In this document: positions 34,601-46,270 of the stretch, piece after piece | Numbering within the stretch: position 1 is the first letter of the stretch | How the letters are laid out: every line of letters begins with the position of its first letter | Assembly: GCA_026182355.1 (NCBI GenBank) | Contig: JAPFBL010000310.1 | Coordinates: 167,501 to 231,500, forward strand | Direction of reading: 5' to 3' | Length of the DNA: 64,000 nt | From: Hermatobates lingyangjiaoensis | Lineage: Eukaryota > Arthropoda > Insecta > Hemiptera > Hermatobatidae | Made by a program: the position numbers and the translations under genes | The notes under the pieces: generated by a model | Told to the model about the DNA's origin: nothing | Database searches by the model: none | Seen by the model: only the letters and a program-made list of their open reading frames with translations

Positions 34601-35570
34601 ATAAATACATAAAAAAATTTTATTGTTGTTGTAGGACTTTAAATCGTATATTCCTCTTAAATGCTCGACTTCTAAATTTCTAGATGAATACAAAAAAAAA
34701 TGAATAAATTAAAAAGTATATACTGAGGCTAAAAACTAGTTGCTGGTAAGTATTGTCCCAGCTTTCATATACTAATAATCACGGTGCGATAACTCAGAGA
34801 TAACGCATCTGTCAAGGTTGCATTGTTTACTCAGTGTATTAACGGACTGCCACTGTACACTGACATAATGGTCATTTCTTTTCACTGCAGTTATGCATTC
34901 ACTCAAGGCTGTCTACTATTTTTTATTAACTCACCACCAACTGGTTCTTATCTTTCTTAAAAGAGTAGCACGCTATACAATTAATTCAGCTGTCATTAAT
35001 AAATAGCAATTTAGAGAAAACTTTTATTATGCATGGTTTTTTTTTTATTATTTAACATAACACTTTAGAATAACCTCTTCCATTCATTCAGCAAATTAAT
35101 TTTTCTTTCCCATTAAAGTCATTTTAAGTTATATTAATTAAATAAAATATGAAGTTAATTATTATATATCTTAGATGACCAAGGATTTGTAGCTAGTGAA
35201 ATGATTCTTATTGAATCTTATTAGGAAGTGAATGCCACAATTTAAACAAGATGAAATATGATTACTAATGCCAGGATATCGACCAACTTGTTATAAATCA
35301 TTGACCTTTCGAGACGTAACCAATAGCGGTTACTGAAGTATACTGTGAATCTTGAAAAAGCACATATTAAACTACTACAGATCTTAAATATTAAAAAGAT
35401 GTTTCGAGCAAAAGCAAAAATTATAATATGAAGGTCACAGATAAGAACAAATTTGAAATTTAATAACTATCAGTTGTTATATAGAATTGGAAGAAAAATT
35501 ATCTAGTTACTACAGATAGTCATTAATTTAGTATCTTTAATAACAAAGACCTCCTCATGTAAAGTCTACT
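34601..35570. other. unassigned DNA
   Basis: Nothing recognised. Confidence 0.4.
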
Positions 35571-35572
35571 GT

Positions 35573-35603
35573 ATCTGATGACGACAGATGTCGAAATGTC
35601 GTA
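35573..35603 (+). ncRNA. hammerhead-like ribozyme core
   Basis: CUGAUGA, unpaired C, stem II GAC/GUC with an AGAU tetraloop, GAAA, then AUGU (A-U plus U-G wobble) and C, giving a GUC cleavage triplet. The flanking gtagtgagtctatcag block resembles the gtgagtt block downstream of related motifs at 24.2 and 50.0 kb. Confidence 0.55.
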
Positions 35604-35862
35604 GTGAGTCTATCAGTGAAGATGTTTGTCACATACCTGCAATATTCTTTGTCATAACCAGTCCTCCGGGATCTTTTTCCCTCATATATTATATATATAT
35701 ATATATATTATATTCGTAAATTTTGGTAGCAGTCCTTCTTTGACACACACATTATTGAAAATGACACCAACTTTAGCTGATACATGTTTCTTAAAAAGTT
35801 TCTCAATTTTTCTAAATAACACTCTCGTTATTTCGTCTACACAATAAAGTACATCTCCTATG

Positions 35863-35902
35863 GTCGACATGTTTCGAATGATCAACATTCATCATCAGGA
35901 CG
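35863..35902 (-). ncRNA. hammerhead ribozyme core, left arm
   Basis: This is the exact mirror of the motif at 35946-35984: CUGAUGA, unpaired U, stem II GAAUG/CAUUC (5 pairs), GAAA, ACAUGU palindrome, C. The short stem I GUC/GAC is also retained. Confidence 0.65.
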
Positions 35903-35945
35903 TGAATAAGATCTAGGGTGAAAAATGAATTGAAAAAATATTCAC

Positions 35946-35984
35946 GTCCTGATGATGAATGTTGATCATTCGAAACATGTCGAC
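35946..35984 (+). ncRNA. hammerhead ribozyme core, right arm
   Basis: Stem I GUC, CUGAUGA at 35949-35955, one unpaired U, stem II GAAUG/CAUUC with a five-base loop, GAAA at 35972-35975, palindromic stem III ACAUGU, C at the cleavage position and stem I GAC. It has the canonical core and GUC triplet, and is the best candidate in the window for measurable self-cleavage. Confidence 0.68.
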
Positions 35985-36125
35985 CATAGGAGATGTACTT
36001 TATTGTGTAGACGAAATAACGAGAGTGTTATTTAGAAAAATTGAGAAACTTGTTAAGAAAATCAGGTATGAGGTAACAGGTATCAGCTAAATTTGGTGTC
36101 ATTTTCAATAATATATATATATATA

Positions 36126-36310
36126 TATATATAAATGCATCGACCATGAAATAGAAACAAAATAAAAGTTTATCAGGACTCAATTAGTTCTTCAGGTTCA
36201 AATTAAACTCTCATTGTCAACGTTTCGGTTTTTATTTAAAACCTTTTTCATAGGCCTACAAAACAGAGTAAATATAAGAAATAATTCAATCATTCCTCCA
36301 GGCAACTATG
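36126..36310 (-). mobile_element. PLE flanking-repeat fragment
   Basis: The segment 36205-36262 (minus strand) matches the inner flank of the main PLE pair: aaactctcattg, caacgtttcggtttt and cctttttcataggcctacaa. The ribozyme-like core 36217-36256 reads CUAUGAA instead of CUGAUGA, then stem II of GGUUUU-type, GAAA, palindrome ACGU and U. Because the same altered core occurs at 45.95 and 48.46 kb, it is a family feature. Confidence 0.6.
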
Positions 36311-36469
36311 TAGAAACCCATATGCTTATACTTATCTCCTACTTCTTCTTCAATGACGATGAAGTCAAAATATTGAAGTGACTTGTTTATTGTTTTTACA
36401 TGTTCTTTTCTTGTAATCTAGTTATGATATCTACGTACTTATGTAATCTACTTACTTATGATATCTACT

Positions 36470-36610
36470 TATATTCAATCTCGCCACCCTGCCTTCCTGC
36501 AGGACTCTTCGCCTCCTGATGACGACGATCGTTGAAATATAAAAGTGAGTTTTTCCTTTGTCTGTCTGTGTGCTACCTTCGTTATATTCGCTTTAATTCG
36601 TTTTTATTCA
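36470..36610 (+). mobile_element. hammerhead repeat of the 24.2/50.0 kb family
   Basis: It shares cctgccttcctgc and ggactcttcgc upstream and gtgagttt, tgtctgtctgtgtgctac downstream with the copies at 49.97-50.08 kb and 24.2 kb. The core at 36513-36545 reads CUGAUGA, C, GAC with GUU (one G-U) round a GAUC loop, GAAA, AUAU, A. Confidence 0.6.
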
Positions 36611-38400
36611 TATTTAATCTGGTATTCTGAATATGTTACTATAAGTAAAGATACGTCATTTACAGTGACCCAATATAAAGAAGACACCCTATAAATGCAA
36701 GTATGAATAGATATAACAAGTTGGGCGTGTGTTATGACAGACCGGTTGATCCCAAAAGGGTTCGTTGAAAAGGTAAAGCCGAGGATATTTGAATCATGAG
36801 ACACAATAAGGCCAAAAGACCTCTCCTACAAAAAAATGCCAATTTTTGTATCAATACACTAACGGAAAATTCCCATGCTACAAATTACTTATTCTGCATA
36901 ACTCAACGAAAAAAATATTGCTAAAGAACATTTTTTCTTTATACTTATATATTATTGCATGTCATAAAAATTTGGTTTTAGGTTATTTATAAATTATTAA
37001 AAAAAAATATTGCATCACGATATTTGTATCTCTTTTTCATTCTCAACACTTTAAAAATTAATAAAAACCTATACAAAATTGGTACTAAAACACAAAAATT
37101 AACATTATAAGGTAATGAAAATATATACCAGTTAGAAAACATGTATGTATAACATATTTTGAGCTGTATGTTTTTAGGTTAACACATCCCTCGTATTAGA
37201 GCAAATATAACAAAAAGCTTCTAAATCTTCTAAAGGCTTCTAAATCTCTTTTTTGAAGGCTGTAATCCAAGGTAGAGGTAAAACTCACCCTCAAGCACGT
37301 ATAGAACCTCTAGTCTAGGCAGGTACGACCCACATAAAAAGACCTTCAACAATTATTTGCTAGAAAATCAATGTATAATGTAAACCATAATTTGAGAACC
37401 GAACATCTATTAACTACTTCCACACTATTTGAGAAGAAATAACAAGGGCTCTTGTATAATCCTTCATCTATAAAACCATTTGTCAATTCTTTAGTTTATA
37501 AAGTAAATAAGAATACTTTACATGAAAGGAATATGGAATAGTTTATTAGTTGACATGTTTACTGGACTGTTCACTTGTTGTGAATCAAAACATCAAAAGT
37601 AGTGGCTATTTGGTCAGAAACTTGTAATGAATATGTAACTATAGCACATGTCAATTTTCTTTGGCTGTTTGTATATACGTTTAGAAGTGCTTTAAAAAAA
37701 TATACATATCCCTAATATAAAAGTATTTCCAAATGTATGACAGCAAAACCAGATTTGGAAAAAAGGAAAAAAGTATAAGAGACATATCCGAATTGAGAGA
37801 TTGCACTAGTGGGAGTGTGTTCAGTTACTTTGAGAGAGAAAGAGGAAGATTACGATGAGTCAGAAGAGAAAAGGGTTGTTAAATTAGAAGAACCCTGAAG
37901 GCCTTAAATAACCTTCATTCTATAACTACTGCTCATGACTCGACTCGACTCGGCAAGCGATGCAGGAGAACTGTTTGTTTAAGAGACTAGGTACCAACTG
38001 AACCAGTTGACGACGGAGCCAGGAAACAGATCAAAGATGAAGATGAGTTATTCATTATTTGTTGTAAAAAATATTGTTACGAAAAGATATATTGAAATAT
38101 AGTTTTTGTTTACAAAACTTGCTGTAATTATAAAGACATTGTTTTTATTACAAGTTGCAGCAGCATTGATATGTCGTACAGAATAAATTTCTCTTCCTTA
38201 ATCGGACCTCCTGATCATGTACCTTATCAACAACTGTTTTTCAAGTTTTCGATGGTAAAACCTATTTTGTTTTGTTTGGTTTTATGTATAACGTTCTTTC
38301 ATTAAGTCTCTATCTGTTATATTTTGGTATTATAAAAGAAATACATACAATTAAATACATGCAATACAGATGTCAACAGTTCGTAGTAATTCATTCATAT
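36611..38400. other. unassigned DNA
   Basis: Nothing recognised beyond chance ORFs. Confidence 0.4.
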
Positions 38401-38405
38401 ATATA

Positions 38406-38609
38406 TGATCAAACTACGATATGAAATGGAAAACAAGACTAGGATCTTTCAACCGTAACAAGTGGTTTTCATCAGAGTCGAAAACTCAACGAAAACCCAA
38501 CTCTGACGAAGACCGCTTGTTACTGTTGAAAGGTCTTAGTCTTGTTTTCCCATTTTCATATTCTGGTTTGATCATTGATTGTTATTTCATGTCTTTATGT
38601 GAAATCTTT
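38406..38609. mobile_element. R1 double copy
   Basis: The left terminal repeat lacks its outermost part; the right is complete. Two ribozyme segments face each other: minus 38437-38479, with the canonical form CUGAUGA, and plus 38500-38541, with CUGACGA. Both keep GAAA. The minus copy's stem III changed to AGAUCC and the plus one's to AGGUCU, so each palindrome has one substitution. (TA)n lies on both sides. Confidence 0.7.
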
Positions 38610-38639
38610 TTATATATATATTGTAAACAGGAAAACGAT

Positions 38640-38773
38640 CCAAAATGGCAATTAACGTTTCACTGTAAATCACAAACCCAGAACAAAGAAACAAACACAT
38701 TTAAGTGTGTTTACAAAAACATGTAAGTGTGAAGTGTGTTTGTTCCCTTTTTCTGTGTTTGTGATTTACTGTG

Positions 38774-38820
<47 letters not shown>
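38640..38820. repeat. TA-bounded inverted repeat without ribozyme
   Basis: Arms at about 38661-38703 and 38728-38776 are inverted copies (tcactgtaaatcacaaac against gtttgtgatttactgtga). TA runs flank both sides, one of about 20 units at 38776-38816. The size and setting match the PLE-type repeats but I find no CTGANGA box. Confidence 0.6.
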
Positions 38821-38821
<1 letters not shown>

Positions 38822-40390
38822 TTCTAATAAATAAATGAACATAAATAAAATTGTTATTTTTGTAATTACGTAAAATATTATATATTGTTTCCTGGAAAAC
38901 AATTTTGTTTCAAGTTGTTTTATGTTGAACTGTATTTGACTGGACTTTAGGTTCTCAACGTGTGGTGAGCTATATCTTAACCATCAGCCACAAGAGAGAA
39001 AAAGGAGGAAACATTAATAAATAAAATAACTGATAAATGAAGGAAAAATGAAATACAAGGATTTAAATTTATTTAAAGTGAAGCTCACCAAATAGTCAAG
39101 GTTTTTCATTTGAATTCGTGATATGATTTAAGTAACATTTAATAACGAGTTTGGTTTTTATTAAACGGCTAAGTTATATAAATAGAAAATAATTTATTTG
39201 GGCTAGATGAAATTTTACTGTGTTTGAAATCTCTCCACGATATCACTGTTATCACGAGAACAGATAAGAGCGTACTGTTAAATATCTGTTCATTTGAAAA
39301 TCACATGTTTAATCAGACAAAAGTTAGAGATAAAGCCTTAAAATGTTGATAAGTCTGGCTGTCAATTAAATTTAATAGTAAACAAAAGCCGATCAATAAT
39401 ATATCGTGCCAGTACCTGCCAAATCACAACAGACGGCTCTTAGTTTTTTTGAATCAATCATTTTCATTCAAAACTACTTGGTATCCTTTGCTGTCAAAAG
39501 TGACGTTAAATGTATCAAAGAAACTAAAATAAAATATGAACAATAAATGAACATTTCACGATTTACCTTTTTTAAGTTTGTGTTCATTTAAAAAAATGAG
39601 ACGTTAAAAGTATCTAGCCCCGGGATGGTGAAGCATTGTTTTTGGACCCATCTGAGAGCAATCATACCAACATAGACCCCCGAATTAGTTATGATCATAT
39701 AAATTTAGGAAAAAAACTTTTTATAGCTAAATATAAAAGTCTATCATGAAATAATGTAATAATTCTGATAAAAGGCTTTTTAAATAAAAAAAAATAACGA
39801 CAACAAAAATGAATTTTTCGAGTCATTCGATTTTTCTCTTTCTAATTTAACTTATATATCTTATATATAATATTTTGCCTCAAGAAAAAGTGAAAATTAC
39901 TTTTGAAAATAAAAGTTTTTATGCGAAATATGTAAACAATTTTTATAAGATAATTTATGAAATAATATACGAGTATGAGTGACACGTTTTCTTCTAAATT
40001 AAATTTCGTTAATACTTGCCGAGATAAAGTATCGGAACTAAATCTACGAACACTGCTTACTGTCAGCTTGTGATAAGTACGGAGGAAAGTGACGATTCCT
40101 AAGTCCCCTTATGGAGAAGGAGTTGAAATATAGTTTAATGACACCAATTATAGGAAAGTCTGCAAACCAGCGGATAATATGGATTTTATAGAAATAACAG
40201 CTCGCAATCTACGGGAGTGAGGGAAGAAATCTTGAGTGGCTATAAGTAAACATAAAATCAAATTCGTTACAATCAATTAAGTTTTGGCTTTTATTTTAAT
40301 GTACATATGGTATAGACATGATATTAATCATGGCTACTTGGGAAATATTAACAAACTAATAGATTATCAATTTAATTATATAATTTCATT
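38821..40390. other. unassigned DNA
   Basis: Nothing recognised. Confidence 0.4.
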
Positions 40391-40392
40391 GT

Positions 40393-40612
40393 AGGGTAAA
40401 AAGCTAATGAAATGGTCTCCACACATATAAACAACGCGTTTCGAACATGTAGTGTTCTTCTTCAGGCATTAACTAAAAGATACAGTACTTTAACTGAAAG
40501 TATTTTTACAGATGATGCCTGAAAAAGAGCACTACATGTTCGAAAACCGTAGTTTATACGATTAAATTTTTATATGTGGAGACCATTTCATTAGCTTTTT
40601 ACCCTACAATGA
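40393..40612. mobile_element. inverted pair of hammerhead repeats
   Basis: Arms 40393-40478 and 40507-40612 are inverted copies that start and end at the same gtagggtaaaaagctaatga block. Each carries a hammerhead-like motif (minus 40431-40467, plus 40516-40552). Confidence 0.7.
40431..40467 (-). ncRNA. hammerhead ribozyme core
   Basis: Minus strand: CUGAAGA, unpaired A, stem II GAACA/UGUUC (5 pairs, 5-base loop), GAAA, palindrome ACGCGU, U. The core is intact. The partner at 40516-40552 reads CUGAAAA (G8 lost) and has AACCGU in place of ACGCGU, so it is dead. Confidence 0.6.
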
Positions 40613-41690
40613 GTAAATACATTGTAACTGTGTTATGTGTAATAAATACACATAATAACTGATTGCACTACGTTAGAATTATATAATTTCTTTTATTGTG
40701 ACTGTATCCATTTTATAAGCTATATCACAATTTAAACCATTGATTTAGAAGAATCTAATGTTGCAATTCTTATTAAACCAAGACAAGAAGCTGATTTATC
40801 TGCTACGCTTATTTTTCAGCTTAATATTTCATCTAAAAAGATTTCGAGATATTTGAATATATTTTTGATTGTTTTACAAAGGTTTAAGCATTAGTGTGGC
40901 TGGATTTATAGATCTTTCTCCTTCTTCATCTATCCGTTACTTATTTGTAGAGCATGCCTTATACGAGTCAAAGGTCGTATGTCAAAGGTCGAAGGTCAAA
41001 GGAATTGTCATCAGCGTCAAAGGTCATTTAAAAATCTATCCGTAACGAAATGTTGATTATATAGAATACTAGTTATTATTGTCCACAACTAGTAACCACA
41101 GCAGGGGTGTTACACCTCCTGGGTGCAGCCTCAGTGGTCACAAAGTCAGTTGTAGTATATTCCATTCTCGTTTATACAATTACACAAAATCGTACATTCA
41201 ATTCTTCTTGCATAAGAATGTTGCAATTTCAATTTGTCAATAATCATGAATCAGAACGAAATACTTGCTTTAAGATTTAAACTGTGTTCTTTTTTTCAAC
41301 TAAAGTTTTTAGAACTTAATCTGTTGACTTAACCATTTGGATATATACGTTGTCCTTTACAAAAAAAATTTAACTTTACTACTGATATAACATAATAATT
41401 TCAATTTTTAGTGTTATATGACTGTTCAAATGCTTCAATGATTAAACATTGATAGTTATACAATAGCTGCTACTAAAACTTAAAGTATTAAATCAACGAA
41501 GAAATCGCTTAAAGTTAGTGGCCATTTCCTCAAAATTAACAAAATAGGACCATTCCCATGATTCAGTATTAACGAAAACACACCAGGAACTATATATCTA
41601 TCATTAAAACATCTCAAAAGCAGTCCCCATGTAGATTATTTATTTATTTATTTGTTGAGGTTGATTGTAGTACTGCGTCCTAAGAACTAT
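40613..41690. other. unassigned DNA with AGGTCA-type cluster
   Basis: Apart from the half-site cluster at 40966-41027 (listed next) nothing is recognised. Confidence 0.4.
40966..41027 (+). promoter_or_regulatory. cluster of nuclear-receptor-like half-sites
   Basis: Within 62 bp the string TCAAAGGTC occurs three times, and AAGGTCAAAGG, which includes AGGTCA-A-AGG, once. Half-sites of the AGGTCA type are bound by nuclear receptors. Alternatively this is a small imperfect tandem repeat. There is no nearby gene. Confidence 0.3.
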
Positions 41691-41699
41691 TGTACTTTC

Positions 41700-41955
41700 C
41701 CCCCTTCTGTACTATAGTACCCCAGTTAGCTTCTGCACTTTTGCTGGGTCCAACGGTAAAAGCTCTTCTATGGTTTTGTTGAGTGTCCCGAAGCACCTGC
41801 CTCTGTTTAGTACAGTGGCTTGATAATCAGCCAGCAGATGCAGCGGTGTTTCTTCCTCAACTTTGCAGAACCTGCATAAACCATCATTGATAGTGCCCAT
41901 TTTCCGCAGATGGCCATTAAGTTTGTAGTGACCCGTTAGAAAACCGTTTTAAATC
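41700..41955 (-). pseudogene. non-LTR retrotransposon C-terminal fragment
   Basis: The minus strand encodes FLTGHYKLNGHLRKMGTIND, then GLCRFCKVEEETPLHLLADY and a spacer to LNRGRCFG. The GHxxLNxHLxxMG block followed by CxxC...HLL..(C) is the end of the ORF2 protein of I/R1/Jockey-like LINEs, where a CCHC-type zinc motif follows the RNase H region. The final Cys is replaced by Tyr (ADYQ). Upstream sequence is lost beyond about 41955 and the frame stops near 41712. Confidence 0.7.
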
Positions 41956-44325
41956 CTAAAATTATTTTTGCTCCTTTCCATATAATCCATGTGGATAGAT
42001 TAAAACATATTTGATACATAACAAACCATCACACGCTGAAAAACTAATAAAAATAAGGCTAATTTGATTTCCTCTTATAGGAATCAGTATTAAATCGCCT
42101 TTCATATCAGACTACATATCAATATCAACTCATCCTAATATCTTCAAATTTAATGTAAAACATTTAAATAGCAATTATTCTTACTCAAGTCTATCAAAAA
42201 AATAAAACTGAATAAAAACAAATCCATCAGTACTACCGGGTATACGTTATCCAAAATTCACTTTTCAGTTTCAATAGTTATATTACTATTAGTGGTAATA
42301 TGAAGCTACTTTTATAGCATTATCATTAAGTGTGGATTTGTCTCAAGAAATCTCGAAAAAATCAAAAAAAGTCATGAAATGTGACATAATGCATGTAACC
42401 AACCACCTTCCCTCTGAAAACGTCTCCTATTCACTATTTTCTGTTTTTATGAAACAGTATATTTTAAAATTATCATAAACCTTGAATTATTGTAAATGGT
42501 AAAATAAGTTAAAAGGTTCAAATTCATTTTTTATTCTCATATTTATATTTTCCGAATCTATAATTGTTTCATTCTGTTTATAATAAATTTATTAAGATAC
42601 AGACATTTCTAAAGGATTAATTTATTAAAAGATAATTTATAACGGTTCTTTTAGCTCTCTTAAATGGTAAAAGAACCATTTCTTTTATTTATTTAGGAAA
42701 ATATTTTTTTTCTTAAAATGTATTTTATTTTGTAAAATAAATAAAATAAAGATGTATTTTTTTATGACAATATAATTTTTATGACAATATACAACAAAAT
42801 GGCAATATAATTAACGTGTTAGGCTGTACGGTATCTTGCTCATAATACGTCAGACTGCATGTCTATCACCCTCGCTGCGTTTAATTTTTTGTCTGACAAC
42901 ATACCTCTAGTTGACATTAATAGTATATATTAGACTATTGCGCTGATTTTTAAGTCCTCTAACTCTTAAAATTTTATTTTCAGCACTAAAAGGTGAAATC
43001 CAAGAAGGTGGACGTTGGAAAAAAAATCTTATTATGGTTTTTAATATAAATGGGAAAATGGAGACCACATTAATACAACTTCACCTATCAAATCAACTAA
43101 CAGTGGATATTTTTTTGAATTCTAGCAATGATGAAAGCCGATTATTCTATCTTAACTAGTTGCGCAGAGCTATTTGCAAGCAGCTTTATTTGCTTCACGC
43201 TAATTGATTAATTGAATTCCAAATACACATTTTAATTACATTGAGCATCAAACTGGTTTCACAAATACACAAAAATATTTTGGGCACATGTATTTTATGT
43301 TGTACTATTTATAATATTACGTTTCATAATGCAAACAGACTAATTGTTTAGGAAATTTTATATCAAACTGCAATAAACAATAAATCTGATTTAACATACA
43401 GTTTTTTTAAAAAGAAAAGTTTAAAATATTGTTTTAAAAAATACTGCCGACATTTGTTCCCTAAATTATATTCTTCTGATATAAACCTAAACATTATTGC
43501 TCAAGAACATTTCTAAGTTAATTCTACTTTTGTAAATAGAATCTGTTTTTTATTATGTATGATAATAAAACTGTGATATTTGTTTATGGCAGTCGTTGTA
43601 AATGTAGGATAAGAACTTTAGCCTAACATTCGACGAGTCAAGAGCTTGTGCAGTAACTTGGGGAAGACTGAAGGATCGTAATAGGACGAAAAGGAAGTAG
43701 AATCACGTATTGAGGCTTAATTAAAACCATTCGAAAAACAATAAAGCTTGCCTTTGTAGTGCAATGGAGAAAGTTGTTTAAATACCCTATTTCTTCATAC
43801 GCTTCTCTTGTTTTATACTAAATCTTTAAATATCTTCCTATAAAGGTATGCAGCTTTGGGCAAATCATTTTTACTGCCAGTTTAAACGAACAAAGATTTC
43901 TAATCTATATAGATTTTGAAATGCTTGAATACAGTTATGCCTATTATAGAAACTTAAATTATATCAGTGAAATTACAAAGCTATAAAGTTCAAACTAATC
44001 AATCTTCATACATTGAGATTTGATTGCAGAATTCATAAGTACTAAAAATTTACATCTCTCTGTAACAGTTTTATTTCAGAACATAAGGCCAACAACAACA
44101 GTAAAAAATAATATTGACACATATATAGAAGTAACACCTTCTGAGATGTAAATATATTGTCACTACCTGTCCACAATGCTAAAAGGAACCGTTAAGGTCT
44201 ATATTGTTAGACCAATCTTTAGGTTTTTATCAATATTTTATCAATTCATTTTACCTATTTTAATTTATTAGACATTGTAGAACAAATAATGTATATATTA
44301 AACTTATAAAACTTCCAATATTCAT
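41956..44325. other. unassigned AT-rich DNA
   Basis: No gene or element recognised on either strand. Confidence 0.4.
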
Positions 44326-44328
44326 ATA

Positions 44329-44735
44329 ATGCAATCGATACAATCTAAAATCCTCCGCACTATCACAAATCCTACTTATTACGTCAAAAACTACACCCTT
44401 CATAAAGACCTAAAAATCCCATCCATCCAAAACTTAACCTCTGATCGTTATAAGTAATTTCACAACAATCTTTCCTCTCACCCAAATCCATTTGTACGAA
44501 TCCTTGCTTCCTCCTCACCTTCCCAGAATCCTCCAAGACGACTCAAGAGAAAATGGCCCAGGGATCTACTATTATAATAATATACTAAAAAAAAAAAGTG
44601 AAAAGTTGAACCAGTGGGTTTCATTCTTTGCTCATGTACATCGATGTTAATGTGTACTCCATTACTACATATACCTCTTACGCAGAATATGCGTAGTTGT
44701 ATATTTGTAAATATAGATGTTAAAAAAAAAATTAA
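44329..44735 (+). pseudogene. Jockey-type LINE 3' end
   Basis: The plus strand encodes MQSIQSKILRTITNPTYYV, then KNYTLHKDLKIPSIQNL, one stop (near 44455), then FHNNLSSHPNPFVRIL and PPRRLKRKWPRDLLL. This is the extreme C-terminus of a Jockey-clade reverse transcriptase. A 3' UTR of about 150 bp and an A-rich tail near 44725-44735 follow. It is strongly 5'-truncated, as usual for target-primed integration. A second copy of the same family lies at 61812-62210 on the other strand. Confidence 0.8.
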
Positions 44736-45812
44736 ACTTATATATGATGTACGATCATAAAGATAAACATCAACTAACTAGTGATTGTATCTCAAGTGTA
44801 GCTTATTAGATATGGTATTAACATGTAACACAGATCTCTGTTTCTTTATCAGGCAACGAACAACTGCTAGAAATATCAAACTCAGCAAGTGTTTTGTTTT
44901 GTGCTTAATGTATATTATGTTGTTCAGTTTTACATTTAACAATAGTGAAAACACAATATAGAACTAAAATATAGAGGTTATAAATCAAGTACTATAGAAA
45001 AAATGAGAAAAATGAAAAGCAAAAATCATTAGTGTAAGTGTGGCGCCTAGCGCAACTAAAGTACTGAGCACCAGAGAGTGACCTCAGGGGATGTGCTAGG
45101 CCTCTGTGAAGATTATTTATGGATGACTTTCTGGATACAGTAAATGATCAATACTACGGTACGTAAAAATATACATATGACGTTGTTATTTTAAGAAGAT
45201 GAATTCCATATGGAACTGCCTTTGAGCTCATGTCGTATAAAATCCCAATTGTTGAATGATGAATGAAACAGAAAGATGTGGATATAATACCAGCTAAAAC
45301 AGTGCAAATATCTTTCTCAAGAAGTGAAAGTGGAATCAAAGTCTTCATTATTAAAGAATTCTAAAGTAGAACTCTCAGAGGAACGCTTATACCGTACAGT
45401 TCCTATGGATAAATTATTAACCTGAAAATGTCGTGTGTCAGATATATTGGGTAAGGGTCTCATGTTAATAACAAGAGTAGTACATCCGACTGTTCTAGAT
45501 AAATGATTTCAAGTTTGTCATACTTATAAAATGTATTGCCACAATAGAACAAAAAAACTGATTAAACTGGTTTGACGTGAATTCCATAATAATTTACTAG
45601 AGAGATAGATATTATTTGTATATGACAGAAACGTTAAAATAAAACCATATCTAATTAATTTTGGACTAGTTTAATATTATGTTTACATATAATAAAGTTG
45701 AGTGTACGCTTCTATTGTTTTTCATATTATTAATTACAATAATTATCAGGAGCATATCTACCACCCAGAAGAATAATAAGTGCTTCTTCTCAAGAAGCTC
45801 TCAGAGTGATTT

Positions 45813-45815
<3 letters not shown>
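44736..45815. other. unassigned DNA with a family B fragment
   Basis: A short family B right-end phrase (tttacatataataaagttga) occurs at 45678-45700. Otherwise nothing is recognised. Confidence 0.4.

Positions 45816-45817
<2 letters not shown>

Positions 45818-45844
<27 letters not shown>
45818..45844. repeat. (TA)n at left end of PLE pair
   Basis: TA run immediately outside the outer end of the left PLE. Confidence 0.95.
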
Positions 45845-45846
<2 letters not shown>

Positions 45847-45940
45847 CAGATTCAATAATATATCGACCGTTTGATAGAATAGGTGTGTTCTCTAATCGGG
45901 GTTCGGTCAATTCTCCAGGATAAAAAATCAAACTCTCGTT

Positions 45941-45980
45941 GCCAACGTTTCAGTTTTATTTAAAACCTTTTTCATAGGCC
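45941..45980 (-). ncRNA. degenerate hammerhead-like motif, left PLE flank
   Basis: Minus strand: CUAUGAA box, unpaired bases, stem II GGUUUU with AAAACU, GAAA, palindrome ACGU, U. The first core box departs from CUGANGA, so activity is doubtful. Confidence 0.45.
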
Positions 45981-46270
45981 TACAAACAAAGGATAGTAAG
46001 AAATCACATATCAACATCAAACATATACACAATATGAAAATGGATTGTTACAACTTATGAATACTACAAGCAGAAATATTTCAGAGATACATAAAACAAT
46101 ATTACTTACAGAAGTAAGAATTTTTGAACTAAGAAAATGAAATTTACATTATTTAAAGGAACAACAATGTTAACCGGACAAAACCTTCGACTAGACTAAT
46201 AATATAACATTACAAATAACCTCAACACTGTTCACTCAAGGGAACTAAATAAATCAAATTTCACTAAACC

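Larger units (their letters stand above)
35681..36125. mobile_element. head-to-head PLE flanking repeats with N-terminal coding
   Basis: Two arms of about 190 bp (35715-35905 and 35937-36115) are close inverted copies around a 30-bp spacer, with (TA)n at both outer ends. Each arm contains, from the inside outward, a hammerhead core and then a coding-like stretch. On the minus strand the left arm reads DEITRVLFRKIEKLFKKHVS, then AKVGVIFNN, VCVKEGLLPKF and TN followed by the (TA)n; the right arm (plus strand) ends at IFNN followed by (TA)n. The motif order, a Lys-rich helix then FNNxC and LLPKF, resembles the N-terminal part of PLE proteins. No reverse transcriptase is attached. Confidence 0.7.
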
